From positions 1 through 8,899 of the forward strand of contig JBIOJM010000398.1 of NCBI GenBank assembly GCA_044450785.1: DNA of 8,899 bases. Direction: 5' to 3'. Made by a program: the position numbers and the translations under genes. Under the pieces are notes generated by a model that worked only from the letters and a program-made list of their open reading frames with translations, was not told where the DNA came from and did not search any database. This DNA comes from JBIOJM01 sp044450785. GTDB lineage: Bacteria; Planctomycetota; Planctomycetia; Isosphaerales; Isosphaeraceae. Below, piece after piece: positions 6,505-8,899 of the stretch; position 1 is the first letter of the stretch; every line of letters starts with the position of its first letter.

Positions 6505-6528
6505 GATTCGCTCGCCGAAGAGCGAGTC
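6505..6528 (+). terminator. Possible parB terminator hairpin
   Basis: GATTCGCTC (6505-6513) pairs with GAGCGAGTC (6520-6528) over nine positions with one G-U, around the loop GCCGAA. It directly follows the palindrome at 6489-6504. There is no T tract after the stem, so it is not a classical Rho-independent terminator; it may instead be a REP-like repeat. Confidence 0.4.
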
Positions 6529-6552
6529 GACTTCCCACTTGCCAGGCGATCA

Positions 6553-6618
6553 AGGCGGATAGAGAATCTGAATTCGCGATTCTCGCAACTTGGACAGCCA
6601 TGGCCAACTCATCCGCCT
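6553..6618. other. Possible structured element (three-way junction)
   Basis: The closing stem is AGGCGGAT (6553-6560) with ATCCGCCT (6611-6618). Inside are a 7-bp hairpin GAGAATC/GATTCTC (6562-6568, 6578-6584) and a weaker stem TTGG/CCAA (6590-6593, 6604-6607). Only 1, 5 and 3 bases join the stems. This compact layout would suit a small structured RNA or leader, but no known family is recognised. Confidence 0.4.
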
Positions 6619-6780
6619 GAATTCAACTTCTTTGGTTCCAGAATGTTTGCGCCGTTTGCATCGACCGAAGACTGACCGACCGGCACCGCGTTTGCCTTTT
6701 TCTCTTCCAGCTTAACCCTTTCAATCAAGCATACTCACGCTCGGAAACTTTGGCTCAGTTAGCCAGCCAGGTGTTACCTC

Positions 6781-7527
6781 ATGAGTCCGCAACCCCACGA
6801 AGGACTGGCCGCGCAAGGGCCTTCCTCGTCGACTCTCGGTCTGGAGGACGACTCAGAGGGCCTCGACCAACTCCGTCAGATCCTGGGCTGCTTCAATCAT
6901 CGATGCCGCAACTCGCTCAACGGCATCAAGATGGGCCTCTACCTCTTCAAGCGAGAGGCCGAAGGACCGATGCATCGGTCCTGGATCGAGCTGGCACGGA
7001 TTTATGAAGAGATCGAGCGAATGTTCGATCGGCTTCAAGTGATTTATCGACCCTTGTCCGTGACCATGGTCCGTTCTCCACTCGGACTGCTCGTCACGGA
7101 ACGTCTGCCATCCTGGCGTTCTTCGTTCAGTGGGAAGGGACGGACGCTCGTCATCAATCGCCCCGACCCGGACGATTCTGGCGAATTTGACCCTATGTAC
7201 TTAGGACTAGGCCTGGACGCGTTCATCGGCTGGAGGGCCGAGGCAGGCCATCCGACGTGGCAATCCTGCCTGAGCTGGCGAATCGCGGACGGCTGCTTCG
7301 AGGTCGCGTGGGACGAAATCGTTCCATCGAACCACCCACTTGACGAGGAACATGGGAACGGCATTCCTCACGGACCACGGCCATCGGTTCGCGGCGATTC
7401 CCTGGCTCTCCCTCTGCTGGCGCGGGTGGTCGCAGCCCATGGAGGTTACCTGGAAACAACAAGCGAACCGGTCTTTGGCATGAAGCTTCGCTGGCCCCAG
7501 TTCCGGTCGAGCGAGCCCACCAGGTGA
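6781..7527 (+). CDS. Degenerate histidine-kinase-like protein
   Basis: The 248-residue soluble product has no signal peptide and no membrane segment. Residues 27-90 look like a kinase dimerisation helix pair: CFNHRCRNSLNGIKMGLYLFKRE (37-59) resembles an H-box with candidate phospho-acceptor His40 and an HRxxN pattern, as in HisKA_2/HWE-type kinases. The C-terminal part (207-239) resembles the end of a HATPase_c domain, with LALPLLARVVAAHGGYLE followed by FGMKLRWP. The ATP-binding core is poor. No N-box Asn is seen in the LGLGLDAF segment (141-148), and no DxGxG or GxG glycine motif is present. It may be a pseudokinase or a phosphotransfer/scaffold protein. AGGTG lies 7 bases before the ATG. 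It is a separate unit from parB, 332 bases downstream. Confidence 0.65.
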   Translation: MSPQPHEGLAAQGPSSSTLGLEDDSEGLDQLRQILGCFNHRCRNSLNGIKMGLYLFKREAEGPMHRSWIELARIYEEIERMFDRLQVIYRPLSVTMVRSPLGLLVTERLPSWRSSFSGKGRTLVINRPDPDDSGEFDPMYLGLGLDAFIGWRAEAGHPTWQSCLSWRIADGCFEVAWDEIVPSNHPLDEEHGNGIPHGPRPSVRGDSLALPLLARVVAAHGGYLETTSEPVFGMKLRWPQFRSSEPTR

Positions 7528-7558
7528 GTTCACGGGGGTTGGACGGCTGAATCACGAT

Positions 7559-7576
7559 GATCGATGGGCCTCGATC
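7559..7576. repeat. Inverted repeat GATCGA-N6-TCGATC before the antitoxin gene
   Basis: Two 6-base arms flank TGGGCC. The right arm lies where the -35 box of the downstream promoter would be, with a 17-base gap to TACAAT. It is a plausible operator for autoregulation, as toxin-antitoxin operons usually repress themselves. It is also a possible weak terminator for the kinase-like gene. Confidence 0.45.
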
Positions 7577-7590
7577 GCCATTTCCGTCCG

Positions 7591-7599
7591 TGATACAAT
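7591..7599 (+). promoter_or_regulatory. Extended -10 promoter for the antitoxin gene
   Basis: TGA-TACAAT is an extended -10 element with 5 of 6 matches to TATAAT. The -35 position (7571-7576, TCGATC) is poor. Transcription would start near 7606, about 30 bases before the ATG, leaving room for the GGAGG ribosome-binding site. Confidence 0.55.
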
Positions 7600-7635
7600 C
7601 AAACCATCGCAGATTGCTTCCGGTGGAGGTCGCTC

Positions 7636-7851
7636 ATGGCTGCCACGATTTGGGGCGTCGTTCGCGAGGGTAAGATCGTCCCGCAGACGCCCCTTCCCGA
7701 CGGTTTGCAAGTTCAGATCACGCTACCGGAAGACGTCGTCATCCCCGGGGAACTCCAGGCCGAGTTGGACGCCTGGTCGCAGGGGAGCGCCGAGGCGCTC
7801 GTCCTGGTCGAACAACTCGCCGAAGAAAACACCAGACATGAAAAAGGGTAA
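7636..7851 (+). CDS. Antitoxin-like small protein (DUF104/AF2212-like)
   Basis: The 71-residue protein starts with a short beta-rich segment, TIWGVVREGKIVPQTPLPDGLQVQITLPED (4-33). It resembles the AF2212-like/DUF104 small antitoxins, which begin with a 'VRNGKIxPxxPL-xGxxVxV' pattern. A charged, mostly helical tail (38-71) would wrap the toxin. GGAGG lies 6 bases before the ATG. The stop overlaps the start of a MazF/PemK-type toxin by 14 bases, the classic type II toxin-antitoxin order of antitoxin first. With the toxin truncated, this is probably an orphan antitoxin. The family call rests on pattern memory; the toxin overlap is stronger evidence. Confidence 0.72.
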   Translation: MAATIWGVVREGKIVPQTPLPDGLQVQITLPEDVVIPGELQAELDAWSQGSAEALVLVEQLAEENTRHEKG

Positions 7852-7966
7852 GGTCTGGCGGGTTCGGCTTCCGTCGGTGCCGGGCCACACCCAAGCGGGC
7901 GAGCGTCCCGCGGTCATTGTGCTTAACGAGCCGTCCTTGACCTCGCTGCCGACCCGTCCTGATTGA
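7838..7966 (+). pseudogene. Truncated MazF/PemK-family toxin
   Basis: An ATG inside the antitoxin's last codons opens a 42-residue frame whose first 31 residues are plainly MazF/PemK-like. The pattern KGKVWRVRLPSVPGHTQAGERPAVIVLNE has the usual beta-1 strand, the loop and the Q-x-G-x-RPA-VIV core of this endoribonuclease family. Complete members have about 105-120 residues. The frame stops at TGA 7964-7966, and none of the later motifs (the usual 'VVPLTS' strand or the C-terminal helix) can be seen in any frame before the next gene starts 26 bases on. About 60% of the toxin is missing, so it should be inactive. Residues 32-42 look like unrelated sequence at the deletion joint. Confidence 0.75.
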
Positions 7967-7991
7967 CCGGCCAGACGGCAGGCACACAAGC

Positions 7992-8602
7992 ATGAGCGAA
8001 TCGCAGTTGCACGGCGACGTCAACCGCATCTGGGAGGCTGTTGGCCAGGGCGAGCCACATGCGGCGCCCGAGTTGCTTCCGCTCGTCTATGACGAGCTGC
8101 GCCGGCTGGCTGCGCAGAAGCTGGCGCGCGAGTTGCCGGGACAGACGCTCGACGCCACGGCCTTGGTGCATGAAGCCTATCTCCGGCTGGTCAGGAACGA
8201 CCCGAACAAGCCCTGGAACGGCCGCGGTCACTTCTTCGCCGCCGCGGCCGAGGCCATGCGCCGCATCCTCGTCGAAAACGCCCGGCGCAAGCAGGCAGAG
8301 AAACACGGGGGCCATTTTCACCGTCTTGGCTTGGATCATGTGGAGCTCGCCGATCGATCTCCGTCCAGCCCGGACAAGCTCTTGGCCCTCGATGAGGCGC
8401 TGAGCCGCCTGGCCGTCGAGGATCCGGCAAGGCCGAGCTGGTCAAGCTCCGCTACTACGTCGGGCTATCGCTCGAAGAGGCTGCCGGCATCCTCGGCATC
8501 TCCCTCGCCACCGCCAAACGACGCTGGGCATTCGCCAGTGCCTGGCTCTACGATGCCATTCAGGGCCGCGAAGAAGAAAGCGTATTACCGCCGTCCGCGT
8601 GA
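7992..8602 (+). pseudogene. ECF RNA polymerase sigma factor, frameshifted
   Basis: The first 145 residues are a normal ECF sigma factor of the Sigma70_ECF/TIGR02999 type common in Planctomycetota and Acidobacteriota. They include region 2 with ELLPLVYDELRRLA (27-40), TLDATALVHEAYLRLV (52-67) and AEAMRRILVENARRK (86-100). After VEDP the frame at 7992 loses family similarity. From 8429, one frame over, the expected region 4 continues: KAELVKLRYYVGLSLEEAA and GILGISLATAKRRWAFASAW, ending at TGA 8600-8602. One missing base near 8427-8429 explains this; restoring it gives a 203-residue protein of normal length. The unrepaired frame runs to 8741 through repeat DNA. No promoter-recognition domain would be made, so the gene is probably dead unless this is a sequencing error. 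No slippery heptamer is present. The usual partner, a Ser/Thr kinase, is not found downstream in the window. Confidence 0.9.
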
Positions 8603-8603
8603 T

Positions 8604-8632
8604 TGCGCTGGGCGCGGGTCTCCTGACCCCGC
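8604..8632 (+). repeat. GGGTCTCCTGACCC repeat, copy 1
   Basis: This 29-bp unit starts one base after the sigma gene stop. It contains the hairpin core GCGGGTC-tcct-GACCCCGC, with one bulged C. An identical unit follows after four bases. Confidence 0.9.
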
Positions 8633-8636
8633 CCTC

Positions 8637-8665
8637 TGCGCTGGGCGCGGGTCTCCTGACCCCGC
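8637..8665 (+). repeat. GGGTCTCCTGACCC repeat, copy 2
   Basis: It is identical to 8604-8632 over all 29 bases, with a period of 33. Two copies with a 4-base gap do not make a CRISPR array. Confidence 0.9.
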
Positions 8666-8669
8666 ACGA

Positions 8670-8698
8670 GTGCCTGACCGAAGGTCTCCTTCCTTCGG
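8670..8698. repeat. Related repeat B with hairpin CCGAAGG/CCTTCGG
   Basis: CCGAAGG (8678-8684) and CCTTCGG (8692-8698) form a perfect 7-bp stem around a 7-base loop. Bases 8670-8690 match the reverse complement of 8779-8799 at 19 of 21 positions. The GGTCTCCT core is shared with copies 1 and 2. Confidence 0.8.
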
Positions 8699-8778
8699 GG
8701 TGTGCTCTGAGAACGCAAGTGCCTTTGAAGTCACGGCTTAAGATCAGAGAACCTTCGATCGGGCTGGTCAGCAGGGTC

Positions 8779-8825
8779 AGGAGACCTACGGTCGGGCACT
8801 TCGGCGGGGTCGTGAGACCCGCGCC
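8779..8825 (-). repeat. Inverted copies of repeats B and A
   Basis: Bases 8779-8799 are the reverse complement of repeat B at 19 of 21 positions. Bases 8804-8825 are the reverse complement of the GGCGCGGGTCTCCTGACCCC-type unit at 20 of 22. The order A-A-B then B'-A' makes a large imperfect inverted repeat around about 90 unmatched bases. Confidence 0.8.
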
Positions 8826-8899
8826 GAACAGAGGGCCTCTTCAATGGAATCAGGATGAATGCGCACGCATGGCAAGGCCTGGTTTTCATCAGCCCGCCC

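Larger units (their letters stand above)
6449..6780. other. Intergenic region rich in hairpins
   Basis: No gene is seen in these 332 bases on either strand. The left half contains the end of the heptamer tract, two adjacent hairpins (6489-6528) and a possible three-way junction (6553-6618). The right half (6625-6780) contains pyrimidine-rich sequence without a clear structure. I found no convincing -35/-10 pair in front of the downstream gene. Confidence 0.7.
8603..8899. other. Intergenic repeat cluster, no gene seen
   Basis: Apart from read-through of the broken sigma gene, no credible coding frame is present. Palindromic repeats fill 8604-8825. In 8826-8899 I see only a small palindrome ATGCG-CA-CGCAT (8859-8870) and nothing else recognisable. 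Confidence 0.7.

Noticed and set aside
8420..8435. Programmed ribosomal frameshift in the sigma factor gene
   Set aside because: No slippery heptamer and no obvious stimulatory hairpin at the joint. A simple base loss or a sequencing error explains it better.
8604..8665. CRISPR array
   Set aside because: Only two units with a 4-base gap, plus inverted relatives; there is no regular spacer and no cas gene.

Overview
This 8.9 kb window comes from a GC-rich bacterial chromosome. It most resembles a planctomycete, probably of the Isosphaeraceae type. The clues are an ECF sigma factor of the kind abundant in Planctomycetota, an HRxxN-type kinase-like protein, heptamer tandem repeats and many palindromic intergenic repeats. 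This placement is an inference from gene content, since no sequence search was possible.

Layout. Bases 1-165 hold tandem heptamer repeats, with opposite-facing arms able to form a hairpin. A complete tRNA-Glu (UUC) gene follows at 215-289. A class II-type, zinc-dependent histone deacetylase-like amidohydrolase gene lies on the minus strand (1298-306). The divergent gap 1299-1620 holds two near-consensus parS sites for ParB, with a nested inverted repeat between them. Four plus-strand genes then run close together: a GT-C/ArnT-type membrane glycosyltransferase (1621-3363), nicotinate phosphoribosyltransferase pncB (ATGA overlap, 3360-4712), parA (4813-5559) and parB (8-bp overlap, 5552-6448). 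A heptamer tract supplies the parB stop codon. The gap 6449-6780 contains several hairpins, including a possible three-way junction. After it come a degenerate histidine-kinase-like protein (6781-7527), a small antitoxin-like gene (7636-7851), a MazF/PemK toxin truncated to 42 residues (7838-7966), and an ECF sigma factor gene broken by a one-base frameshift (7992-8602). Bases 8604-8825 are a cluster of palindromic repeats in direct and inverted orientation.

How it fits together. The central module is a chromosome-partition locus: ParA ATPase, ParB CTPase/clamp and two parS sites about 3.3 kb upstream of parA. A lipid-linked sugar transferase gene and an NAD-salvage gene lie between the sites and parAB. 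The right-hand third is decaying accessory DNA, with a truncated toxin, a frameshifted sigma factor, a kinase lacking its ATP-binding motifs, and repeats. I see no obviously new defence system. The strongest items for a second look are the parS pair with its intervening inverted repeat, the repeat-supplied parB stop, and the two broken genes.
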